Of a stretch of 64,000 nucleotides of DNA, positions 23,890-31,758 are shown piece by piece; the first letter of the stretch is position 1, and every line of letters begins with the position of its first letter. Made by a program: the position numbers and the translations under genes. Source of the DNA: Sinomonas terrae. GTDB taxonomy: Bacteria > Actinomycetota > Actinomycetes > Actinomycetales > Micrococcaceae. The stretch is taken from positions 3,410,001-3,474,000 of the forward strand of contig NZ_JAKZBV010000001.1 of NCBI RefSeq assembly GCF_022539255.1, in the 5' to 3' direction. The notes beneath the pieces were generated by a model that worked only from the letters and a program-made list of their open reading frames with translations, was not told the DNA's origin and searched no databases.

Positions 23890-25791
23890 CTAACCCGCGA
23901 GGTCCACCCCGGCGTCCTCGGCAACCGCGACCGCCTGGGCGAACTGCGTGTTGTACAGCTCGGCGTAGCGGCCCCTGGCCGCGAGCAGGTCGGCGTGGGT
24001 CCCGCGCTCCACGATCCGGCCCTCCTCGACGACGAGGATCTGGTCGGCCGCCCGGATGGTCGAGAGGCGGTGGGCGATGACGAGCGCCGTACGGCCCTCA
24101 AGGGCCTCCGTGAGGGCGGCCTGAACGGCCGCCTCGTTCGTGGAGTCGAGCGAGGCCGTCGCCTCGTCGAGGATGACGACGCGCGGCTGCGCGAGCAGCA
24201 GCCGGGCGATCGTGAGCCGCTGGCGCTCGCCGCCGGAGAGCCGGTAGCCGCGCTCCCCCACGACCGTCTCGAGGCCGTCCGGCAACGAACGGACCATTCC
24301 GTCGAGCCTCGCGCGCCGCAGCGCGTCCCACAGTTCGTCGTCGGTCGCGACCGGGGCGGCGAGGCGCAGGTTGGTCGCGATGGATTCGTGGAAGAGGTGG
24401 CCGTCTTGGGTCACCATCCCGACCGTGCCGCGGAGCGAATCGAACGTGGTGTCCCGCACGTCGACCCCGCCGATCCGCACGGCCCCCGAGTCGACGTCGT
24501 ACAGGCGCGCGATGAGCTGCGCCGTCGTCGACTTCCCGGCCCCCGACGACCCGACGAGCGCGACCGTCTGGCCCGGCTCGACCGCGAACGAGAGCCCGTG
24601 GAGGACTTGCTCGCCTCCCCGCGTGTCGAGCACGGCGACCTCTTCGAGCGAGGCGAGCGAGACCTTTTCCGCCGAGGGGTAGGAGAACCGCACGTCGTCG
24701 AACTCGACCGAGACCGGCCCTTCCGGGAGCGGCCGCGCCGAATCCTTCTCGCGGATGAGCGGGACGAGGTCGAGCACCTCGAAGACGCGCTCGAAGCTCA
24801 CGAGCGCGCTCATGACGTCCACGCGGGCGTTGGACAGTGACGTGATGGGTGCGTACAGCTTCGTGAGCAGCAGGGCGAGCACGACGACGTCGCCCGCCGC
24901 CATCTGCCCGCTCACCGCGAGCCAGCCGCCCACCCCGTAGACGAGGGCTAGGGCCAGCGAGGAGACCAGCGTGAGCGACGTGATGAAGGCGAACGCGAGG
25001 ACCGTGCTCCGGACGCCGATATCCCGCACGCGCTTTGCCTTTGCGGCGAACTCGGCGGATTCCTCGTCGGGCCGGCCGAACAGCTTGATGAGCGTTGCGC
25101 CGGGCGCCGAGAAGCGCTCGGTCATCTGGTTGCCCATCGCGGCGTTGTACGCGGCCGCCTCGCGGCGCATGTCGGCGATCTTCGCGCCCATGCGCCGCGC
25201 GGGCAGCAGGAACAACGGCAAGAGGAGGAGCGAGAGGAGCGTCACGAGCCACGACTTCTGCACCATGACCGCGATGGTCAGGATGAGCGAGACGCTGTTG
25301 CTCACCACGCCGCTCAGTGTGCCGGCGAAGGCCGACTGCGCGCCGATGACGTCGTTGTTGAGCCGGCTCACGAGGGCACCGGTGCGCGTGCGCATGAAGA
25401 AGGCGATCGGCATCTTCTGCACGTGGTCGAAGACGGCGCGGCGCAGATCGAGGATCACCCCCTCGCCGATGAGCGAGGACATCCACCGCGAGAGGAGGCT
25501 GAAGCCAGCGTCCGCTATCGCGAGGACGCCGATGAGCGCCGCAAGGAAGACCACGGGACCCAGGCCCGAGCGGGCCACGATCGCGTCCACGACTTGGCCC
25601 GCGAGGACCGGTGTGGCCACGGAGACCACCGCGTCGAGGATCGAGACGATGACGAAGACCAGGATCCGCAGGCGGTAGGGCCGGGCGAAGCCCAGGACCC
25701 GCTTGAGGGTGACCTTGGTGAAGGGATTGGCCCCATCCTTTGCCTTGCCCATGGCGTGCATGTAGCTCCACGCCGCCCGGTCCATGCTCAT
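23890..25791 (-). CDS. ABC transporter, ATP-binding/permease fusion (MsbA/MDR-type exporter)
   Basis: A 633-residue half transporter. The N-terminal transmembrane domain has six helices (about residues 40-330). The C-terminal ATPase has Walker A VGSSGAGKSTTAQLIARLYD, Q-loop GMVTQDGHLFH, signature YRLSGGERQRLTIARLLL, Walker B RVVILDEATASLDS and H-loop VIAHRLSTI. It acts as a homodimer exporting lipid, drug or peptide; substrate unknown. ATG at 25791 is preferred. A divergent regulator-like gene starts 263 bases away. Confidence 0.92.
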   Translation of the reverse strand: MSMDRAAWSYMHAMGKAKDGANPFTKVTLKRVLGFARPYRLRILVFVIVSILDAVVSVATPVLAGQVVDAIVARSGLGPVVFLAALIGVLAIADAGFSLLSRWMSSLIGEGVILDLRRAVFDHVQKMPIAFFMRTRTGALVSRLNNDVIGAQSAFAGTLSGVVSNSVSLILTIAVMVQKSWLVTLLSLLLLPLFLLPARRMGAKIADMRREAAAYNAAMGNQMTERFSAPGATLIKLFGRPDEESAEFAAKAKRVRDIGVRSTVLAFAFITSLTLVSSLALALVYGVGGWLAVSGQMAAGDVVVLALLLTKLYAPITSLSNARVDVMSALVSFERVFEVLDLVPLIREKDSARPLPEGPVSVEFDDVRFSYPSAEKVSLASLEEVAVLDTRGGEQVLHGLSFAVEPGQTVALVGSSGAGKSTTAQLIARLYDVDSGAVRIGGVDVRDTTFDSLRGTVGMVTQDGHLFHESIATNLRLAAPVATDDELWDALRRARLDGMVRSLPDGLETVVGERGYRLSGGERQRLTIARLLLAQPRVVILDEATASLDSTNEAAVQAALTEALEGRTALVIAHRLSTIRAADQILVVEEGRIVERGTHADLLAARGRYAELYNTQFAQAVAVAEDAGVDLAG

Positions 25792-25911
25792 GCGCCGGTC
25801 ACCGCCTTTCCGTGCCTAGTAAGGATAGGCCCGGCCGCGCACGCCTCGCACAACTGGGCTGGCCGCAGAAATGAGCCGTCCGCAGGAGGGATCTGGCCTA
25901 GGAATTGAAGG

Positions 25912-25952
25912 GCCCGCCGGCTCGCGATTGGGGGGTGCGCGAGCCGACGGGC
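25912..25952 (+). other. Long stem-loop upstream of the duplicated-HTH gene
   Basis: Arms at 25912-25926 and 25938-25952 pair over 15 bp with one mismatch around an 11-base G-rich loop. There is no T-run. It lies about 100 bases before the HTH gene and 120 before the divergent ABC exporter start. It could be a 5' leader structure or a large palindromic operator. The rest of 25792-26053 holds no gene. Confidence 0.45.
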
Positions 25953-26053
25953 TTGAATTCAGCATAGACCACCCCGAGACGGTCGTAAAATCAAAATCGG
26001 TCGCTACGCCATCTATCTCTGGGAGCCGCCCGACCTGACGAGGAAGGTCCTGA

Positions 26054-26788
26054 ATGTCCGTCTCCGCCATCGCGTTCCAGCGCTGGATCAGCCAGCTGGC
26101 CCCTGGGTCGAGTACCGCCGACGTGTGCCGTCAGTCGGGCGTCAAGCGGAGCACCCTCGCCCAGCAGCTGGTGCGCGGAAAGGTCGCGGAGACGACCGTC
26201 GTCGCCGTCGCGCGCGCCTACGGACGCAATCCCGTGCTGGGCCTCGCGGACTTCGACCAGTACCGCGAGCTCGCCGCGAGCGTCGCGCCGCCCACGGATG
26301 CAGAGGTACTGAGCCAAACCCCGACCGCGCGGCTGCTCCAGGAGCTCCTCGTGCGCGTCGGAGCCCAGCCCTCTGTGCCGGCTCCGCCGCAGCCCGGCGA
26401 GCTGCCCCTCGGAGAGCAGCCCGCCGTGCGCCAGTGGGTCGAGGCAATTGACGACGGCGAACTCCGCCACCGCGTGAGCCTCGCCGCGGGCATCGCCCCC
26501 CAGAACTACTCGGCGCAGCTGAGCGCTAACCGGCTAACGCCCGAGCTCGCCGTCCGCACGGCGCGGGAGGCCGGCGTCGGACTCCGCAACGGGCTCGTGG
26601 TCACGGGCCTCGTGACGGCGGACGAGGCGGGATGGCCGCCGTCGGCCGTCCAAGACGCCTTGGGGCGGCTGAGCGATGCGGAGCTGACGCTGCTCGCCTC
26701 GGAGCGGCTCGCCGTGCTAGGCCGCTCCCTCAAGCGCCAGGAGCACGACGAGCGCGCCTCCCGCCGAGCATGGGATCATCTAGCGTGA
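26054..26788 (+). CDS. Protein with two degenerate helix-turn-helix domains
   Basis: A 244-residue protein, not a named family that I know. Residues about 5-75 look like an XRE-type HTH (STADVCRQSGVKRSTLAQQL followed by VAETTVVAVARAYGRNPVLG). Residues about 120-190 repeat the pattern in weaker form (RHRVSLAAGIAPQNYSAQLS, then RLTPELAVRTAREAGVGLRN). This suggests internal duplication. ATG at 26054 has AGGAAGG. The next gene, a membrane protein, overlaps its stop by four bases, so the two form a coupled pair. DNA binding is an inference. Confidence 0.7.
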   Translation: MSVSAIAFQRWISQLAPGSSTADVCRQSGVKRSTLAQQLVRGKVAETTVVAVARAYGRNPVLGLADFDQYRELAASVAPPTDAEVLSQTPTARLLQELLVRVGAQPSVPAPPQPGELPLGEQPAVRQWVEAIDDGELRHRVSLAAGIAPQNYSAQLSANRLTPELAVRTAREAGVGLRNGLVVTGLVTADEAGWPPSAVQDALGRLSDAELTLLASERLAVLGRSLKRQEHDERASRRAWDHLA

Positions 26789-27516
26789 TCTTGCTCCAAT
26801 GGGGGACGTGCGCGATCGTCACAATCCTCCTGCTGACCCGGCTGCCCGCCTTCCTGCGCGGGCACAACCGACTCATGTTCTGGCTCATGACGTTGCTCGA
26901 CCTCGCCGTCCTGCTCAGCATCGGTGGCCCCTACCTCGCGGTCGACCACCTTCTCGGCGGCCACAACGTAGCCAACCTCGTCCTGCGCTTCATCATCTTC
27001 GGCTTCACGCTCCTGCTCGGCGTCCGCGTGGCCCGCGCGTTCTCCGGCTTCCGGGCCGAGCGCGCGCTCCTCGGCCCCTTCGGGCTCGGGCTGCTCGCCG
27101 CGGCGAGCGCAGTCCTCGTGGCCTCGTTCGTGCTTTCCGATCTGGCCACCTCACGCGTCGGATTCAACACGCCGGACCTTGAGCTGTGGCCGGCCATCTA
27201 CGGCACGATGGGGCGGCTCTATCCGACGTTCACCGGGATTGTGCTGCTTCCAGTCCTCACGGCGGCGGTGCGGCGTCCGGGCCCCGCTCTCCTGCGCTGG
27301 GCCGCGGCGCTGCTCGGCCTCGGCTACTTCGACCTAGCCATTTCGAACATCATCACGGTCCTCCCGAAGGAGGACCTGTGGCTGTCCCAGACGATCAACT
27401 ACAGCACGATCCTGCTGCTCTGCTCGGGGCTCGCCCTCGTCTGGGTGTCGTCGCTCATCGGCAGGGCGCGCCGCCGTAACTTCGCCGACACAGAAGTAAA
27501 AAATCCACACACTTGA
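26785..27516 (+). CDS. Multi-pass membrane protein coupled to the HTH protein
   Basis: A 243-residue protein with about seven hydrophobic helices and a basic C-terminus (RARRRNFADTEVK). GTG at 26785 overlaps the HTH stop as GTGA; an ATG at 26770 is an alternative. The N-terminal segment TILLLTRLPAFLRGHNRLMF and the ISNIITVLPKEDLWLSQTIN loop are distinctive, but I do not recognise the family. The tight overlap suggests that the membrane protein and the DNA-binding-like protein work together, for example as sensor and regulator. This is a hypothesis. Confidence 0.72.
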   Translation: MILLQWGTCAIVTILLLTRLPAFLRGHNRLMFWLMTLLDLAVLLSIGGPYLAVDHLLGGHNVANLVLRFIIFGFTLLLGVRVARAFSGFRAERALLGPFGLGLLAAASAVLVASFVLSDLATSRVGFNTPDLELWPAIYGTMGRLYPTFTGIVLLPVLTAAVRRPGPALLRWAAALLGLGYFDLAISNIITVLPKEDLWLSQTINYSTILLLCSGLALVWVSSLIGRARRRNFADTEVKNPHT

Positions 27517-27610
27517 TGAACGAGTTCACAAATTCATTACTGTGTGCCAGAATCATGGATGTGTGAACGCGACCGTCAGGGGGATGGGCGCTTCTGCATT
27601 GGGGGGATGA

Positions 27611-27638
27611 GTGGCGGCGGCCTTCGGGCCGCCTCCAC
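27611..27638 (-). terminator. GC hairpin with TTCG loop between convergent genes
   Basis: A 12-bp stem (GTGGCGGCGGCC / GGCCGCCTCCAC, one mismatch) with a TTCG tetraloop. It lies 19 bases after the mannosidase stop on the minus strand and 95 bases after the convergent membrane-protein gene. No T-run, so termination may be weak or bidirectional. Confidence 0.5.
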
Positions 27639-27656
27639 TCAGCCCAGGAAGAGCTT

Positions 27657-30600
27657 CTACAGATCCCTCCGGAACCTCAGCGTCACGATCTGGAACGGTC
27701 TCAAAACCATCGACGCGGAGCCCTCGGGCCCGCTCACCACGCGGGCCGCTGTTGCCTCACCGCTCGCCCACGGCCGCTCAAGCAGGTCGACAGAACTGAC
27801 TCCCGCCGCAGCGAATCCCGGAACGACATTGGCCGCTGCCCGCTCGCCGCGTGACTCGTAGAGCCGCACGACGACGTCGCCCGAGCCGTCCTCCGCAAGC
27901 TTGACGGCCTCCACAACCACACCCGGGTTGTCAACCGCCACGAGCGGAGCCGCCTCGCGCGCGCCGTCCACGATCCTCGGCTCGAGGTTCGTCCGGTAGC
28001 CCTCCTCGACAGCGTCCTCGATCCCGGCGCCCGGGCGCACCGTCACGATGAACTCGTGCCGCCCCTGGTCCGTCTCCGGGTCGGGATAGCACGGGGAGCG
28101 GAGCAGCGAAAGCCGCACGAGCGTCGTGGTGCCTCCGTCCGCGCGGACGCTCCGCGTGACGTCGTGCCCGTAGGTGGACGAGTTCGTGACGGCGACCCCG
28201 AAGGTCCCTTCCCCCACGTGGATCCAGCGGTGAGCACACGTCTCGAAGCGGGCCCAGTCCCACGAGGTATTGGTCGCGATGGGGCGGAACACGTGGCCGA
28301 ACTGGATCTCGGACGCGGAACGCTCGGCCCTCAGATCGAGCGGGAAGCCGAGCTTGAGGAGCTTCTCCCGCTCATGCCAGTCGACGGTCGTCTCGATCCG
28401 CAGCGACGGGGAGCCCGGCGCGAGCACAAGGCGCTGCGTGACGCTCGATTCGCCGAACTCACGTCGCACCTCGATCGAGGCCTCCGCGCGAGTGCCCGGC
28501 GCCACGGCAACCGAGGTCGCCTCGTCGAGCCGGGTCGAGACGCGCCGGTAGAAAACGTCGATGTCCCACGCGTCCCATTCGTTGGGCGTGTCCCGATGCA
28601 GTTCGAGGAGATTGCCCGCCTCGCCCGGCGCAATGGCCTCGCGCCCGCTTGCGGCGTCGCGCAGCGACACGAGCAGCCCGCGCTCGTCGACTTCGGCCCG
28701 CACGAGGCTGTTCTCGAGGACCCAGCGGCGGCCACCCGCCGTCGTCCGCTCGCCCACCTCAGCGTCGGAGGCAGAACGCACTACGGCGCGGGCCCCCAGA
28801 GCGGGGACGCCCTCGCGTGCGTGCGGCGCGGCGTTGAGCAGGAGAGGCGTGCTGCCCTCGCCGACGACGGCGCGCGCGGCCGCGGCGATGATCCGCTCGA
28901 GTTCGGCCTCGACTGCGGCGTAGTTGCACTCGGCATCGTGGTGGACCCACGCGATTGCACTTCCGGGCAGTATGTCGTGGAACTGCTGCAGGAGGACCGT
29001 GCGCCAGAGCCGCTTGAGGTCGGCAGCCGGGTACACGGCACCGGCCCGGACGGTCGCAGTCGCGCACCAGAGCTCGGCCTCGCGCAGGAGGTGCTCGCAA
29101 CGCCGGTTTCCGCGCTTCGTTCCCGCCTGGGTCGTGAAGGTGCCGCGGTGCTTCTCGAGGTACATCTCGCCGGTCCAGACGGGAGCGTCGGGGTACTCGG
29201 CCTCCGCCTCGGCGAAGAAGTCGCTCGGCCGCCCCAGCTCGACCCGGGGTGAGCCCTCGAGGTCCCGGGCGCGGTGGGCGGCAGCGAGCATCTCCCGGGT
29301 CGGGCCGCCGCCGCCGTCGCCGTAGCCGAACGGGACGAGCCCCAAGGTGGCGCGGCCCTTCTCGCGGAAGTTGCGCTCGGCGTACGCGAGCTCGGAGGCG
29401 GCGAGGTCGGAGTTGTAGTTGTCGGTCGGAGGGAAGTGGGTGAAGACGCGGCTCCCGTCGATCCCCTCCCAGTAGAAGCTGTGGTGGGGGATCCTGTTGA
29501 CCTGATTCCACGAGGTCTTCTGGGTGAGGAAGTAGCGCGCGCCGGCAGACTTCACGATCTGCGGCAGGGAGGCGGAGTAGCCGAACGAGTCCGGCAGCCA
29601 GCACTCCTCGCATTCCACCCCGAACTCCCCGAGGAAGAAGTGCTTGCCCTCGATGAACTGGCGCGCCATCGCCTCGCCGCCGGGCATGTTGCCGTCCGCC
29701 TCGACCCACATGCCCCCCACGGGCACGAATCGGCCCTCCGCGACCTTCTCCTTGATGCGCTCGAAGAGGTCCGGATAGAGATCCTTGATCCACGCGAGCT
29801 GCTGGGCGGACGAGCACGCGAACGTGAACTCCGGGTCGGCGTCCATGAGCGAGACGACGTTGGAGAACGTGCGGGCGCACTTGCGCATCGTCTCTCGCAC
29901 GGGCCAGAGCCATGCCGAGTCGATGTGCGCGTGTCCCGTTGCCACGAGGCGCATCGAACTCGCCGTGGCCGGGGCCGCGAGCACCCCGGCGAGGGCCTCG
30001 CGCCCGGAGGCCGCGGTGCGGGAGACGTTGTCGGGGTCCATGACGTCGCACATCCGCTCGAGGGCGCGCAGGATCTCGTAGCGCCTCGGGCGATCCATCG
30101 GGAGTTCGTGCATGAGCCCGCGGATGCTGTACACGTCCTGCACGAGCTCCCATACCTCGAGGTCGCGCTCAGCGAGCTCCATCCGGCCGAGCCTGTAGAG
30201 GGGCTCGCGGCTGGCCGTCTCAAGGTCGCCTTGGGCTGTGGGCACGAAGCCCCAATTCTGCGCTAGGTCCGGGTTCGCCGCCGCTTCGAGGTAGAAGACG
30301 ACGGCGGGGCCTCCGCCGAGCGCCGCGAGCGGGATGTAGCGATTGCGGGGGTTCACGGCCTTGATCGGCGTCGCTTCGACGGACCAGGCGAGTCCCTCGC
30401 ATTGGAAGCCCGGCACTTGGGGTGAGAAGCCGAGGTCGACGACGGCCTCCACCTCGAAGCCTGCCTCACCCCACCCCTCGGGCACGTCGGCTGAGAGCCG
30501 CAGCCACGTGGTCCCCCAGGTCGGCCCCCAGGCCTCTCCCTCTTGAGCGGGCCGATACTTCTGCCCGAGCGCCTCCGTCACCCGGACCGGCTCCCCCGGA

Positions 30601-30713
30601 GCGTCCCACCGCTCGGCAGTGAGCGGGATGCTCCGGCGGTAGATGGCCGGTTCGAGCCGATCTCGAAGAAATCTGTCGATGCGCGCTTCAGTGATGAGCC
30701 GGTCGTCGTGCAC
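27657..30713 (-). CDS. Alpha-mannosidase, glycoside hydrolase family 38
   Basis: A 1018-residue cytosolic GH38 enzyme cleaving alpha-mannosides. The catalytic domain begins with ATGHAHIDSAWLWPVRETMR (zinc ligands His/Asp). Further motifs are WVEADGNMPGGEAMARQFIE, ECWLPDSFGYSASLPQIVKS (Asp nucleophile region) and QKTSWNQVNRIPHHSFYWEG. The middle and C-terminal beta domains include VHHDAECNY and VTNSSTYGHDV. The GTG start at 30713 gives MHDDRLITEARIDRFLRDRL, a usual N-terminus. A LacI-type operator lies 70 bases upstream. No signal peptide, so oligosaccharide uptake would have to occur elsewhere. Confidence 0.95.
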   Translation of the reverse strand: MHDDRLITEARIDRFLRDRLEPAIYRRSIPLTAERWDAPGEPVRVTEALGQKYRPAQEGEAWGPTWGTTWLRLSADVPEGWGEAGFEVEAVVDLGFSPQVPGFQCEGLAWSVEATPIKAVNPRNRYIPLAALGGGPAVVFYLEAAANPDLAQNWGFVPTAQGDLETASREPLYRLGRMELAERDLEVWELVQDVYSIRGLMHELPMDRPRRYEILRALERMCDVMDPDNVSRTAASGREALAGVLAAPATASSMRLVATGHAHIDSAWLWPVRETMRKCARTFSNVVSLMDADPEFTFACSSAQQLAWIKDLYPDLFERIKEKVAEGRFVPVGGMWVEADGNMPGGEAMARQFIEGKHFFLGEFGVECEECWLPDSFGYSASLPQIVKSAGARYFLTQKTSWNQVNRIPHHSFYWEGIDGSRVFTHFPPTDNYNSDLAASELAYAERNFREKGRATLGLVPFGYGDGGGGPTREMLAAAHRARDLEGSPRVELGRPSDFFAEAEAEYPDAPVWTGEMYLEKHRGTFTTQAGTKRGNRRCEHLLREAELWCATATVRAGAVYPAADLKRLWRTVLLQQFHDILPGSAIAWVHHDAECNYAAVEAELERIIAAAARAVVGEGSTPLLLNAAPHAREGVPALGARAVVRSASDAEVGERTTAGGRRWVLENSLVRAEVDERGLLVSLRDAASGREAIAPGEAGNLLELHRDTPNEWDAWDIDVFYRRVSTRLDEATSVAVAPGTRAEASIEVRREFGESSVTQRLVLAPGSPSLRIETTVDWHEREKLLKLGFPLDLRAERSASEIQFGHVFRPIATNTSWDWARFETCAHRWIHVGEGTFGVAVTNSSTYGHDVTRSVRADGGTTTLVRLSLLRSPCYPDPETDQGRHEFIVTVRPGAGIEDAVEEGYRTNLEPRIVDGAREAAPLVAVDNPGVVVEAVKLAEDGSGDVVVRLYESRGERAAANVVPGFAAAGVSSVDLLERPWASGEATAARVVSGPEGSASMVLRPFQIVTLRFRRDL

Positions 30714-30779
30714 GTGCTCTCTCGATCCAATCGATGGAGTAACGGTCCCCCTTCAAACCTACTCGACCGTAGCCGCGAG

Positions 30780-30793
30780 TGGAAGCGCTTGCC
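30780..30793. promoter_or_regulatory. LacI-family-type operator upstream of the alpha-mannosidase
   Basis: TGGAAGCGCTTGCC contains the AAGCGCTT palindrome typical of LacI/CcpA-type operators. It lies 67-80 bases before the mannosidase start, in the promoter zone. No LacI gene is adjacent; the one at 6096 is far away and probably serves the inositol genes. Sugar-responsive control is inferred. Confidence 0.4.
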
Positions 30794-30820
30794 TTTCCGC
30801 TCCTGGCTGAGAGTTCTGCG

Positions 30821-31675
30821 TCAGGAGAGCAGCCTTTCGTGCCCCGCGTAGACGTTGAACCCCGCGCCTCGGCTGAAGCCGATGAGGGTGACGCCAGTCT
30901 CTTCGGCAAGCTCCGCGGCGAGCGAGGACGGCGCGCTGACCGCGGCGAGCACCGGGATCCCCGCCATCGCGGCCTTCTGTACGAGCTCGAATGAAGCCCT
31001 GCCCGAGACCTGCAGCACGGTGCCGGACAGCGGGAGCGCTCTTGATCGCAGGGCCCACCCGATGACCTTGTCCACCGCATTGTGCCGCCCCACGTCCTCC
31101 CGCAGGCACAACAGCTCCGCCGACGTCCCGCCCTCGCCCACGCGGAAGAGGCCTGCGGCGTGCACGCCGCCGGTCTTGTCGAAGAGCCCCTGCGCCTCGC
31201 GGAGCCGGGCAGGCAGGCCGGCGACGAGCTCAGGGAGGAGGCGAACGCCGTCGTCCGCTGGACTGTGGTGCCCCGAGCGCCGGACGGACTCGATCGAATC
31301 CGTCCCGCAGATGCCGCACGAGCTGGACGTGTAGACCGCGCGGCCGGTCTCGGGCATCGTGACGTCCGGGCGCAATTGGGCCTGGACCACGTTGAATGTC
31401 TGGCGCCCGTCCTCGTCCTCGCCGCCGCAGAACCGCTCGGCGATGATCTGCCCGGGCTCCCACACGACGCCCTCGGAGACGAGGAAGCCGGCGACGAGGT
31501 CGAAGTCGTCTCCCGGCGTGCGCATGGTGACGCTGTAGGTGAAGGTTCGGGAGGGACCTGAGAGACGGATCTCGAGCGGCTCCTCGACTGCGAGCACATC
31601 CTCCTTGTCCCGCACCGGATATTCGCTGCCGAGGACGAACTTGCGCACGCGGCGCCGCTGGCTCAGCCGGCCCAT
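30821..31675 (-). CDS. fdhD: Formate dehydrogenase accessory sulfurtransferase FdhD
   Basis: A 284-residue FdhD protein. It carries sulfur from a cysteine desulfurase to the molybdenum cofactor of formate dehydrogenase. The redox-active Cys pair is in YTSSSCGICGTDSIE; other conserved parts are DDFDLVAGFLVSEG, REDVGRHNAVDKVIGWALR and VSGRASFELVQKAAMAGIPV. ATG at 31675 (MGRLSQRR) has GGAGGG at six bases; another ATG at 31708 also has a good site and would add 11 residues. It follows moeA by 83 bases in a Mo-cofactor cluster. Confidence 0.95.
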   Translation of the reverse strand: MGRLSQRRRVRKFVLGSEYPVRDKEDVLAVEEPLEIRLSGPSRTFTYSVTMRTPGDDFDLVAGFLVSEGVVWEPGQIIAERFCGGEDEDGRQTFNVVQAQLRPDVTMPETGRAVYTSSSCGICGTDSIESVRRSGHHSPADDGVRLLPELVAGLPARLREAQGLFDKTGGVHAAGLFRVGEGGTSAELLCLREDVGRHNAVDKVIGWALRSRALPLSGTVLQVSGRASFELVQKAAMAGIPVLAAVSAPSSLAAELAEETGVTLIGFSRGAGFNVYAGHERLLS

Positions 31676-31758
31676 GGGGATCCCTCCATCACTGCTCGTA
31701 AACACCATCCTGCCCCTCCCAGCCGCCTCAAAACGAGCGCGGCCGGCGCTGTCTGCGA

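Noticed and set aside
27544..27861. 105-codon frame beginning MPESWMCERD
   Set aside because: No ribosome site; it runs into the 3' end of the mannosidase on the other strand and crosses a terminator-like hairpin.
28056..30266. Long frames on both strands within the mannosidase
   Set aside because: Shadows in a 3-kb GC-rich gene; the GH38 frame carries all motifs.
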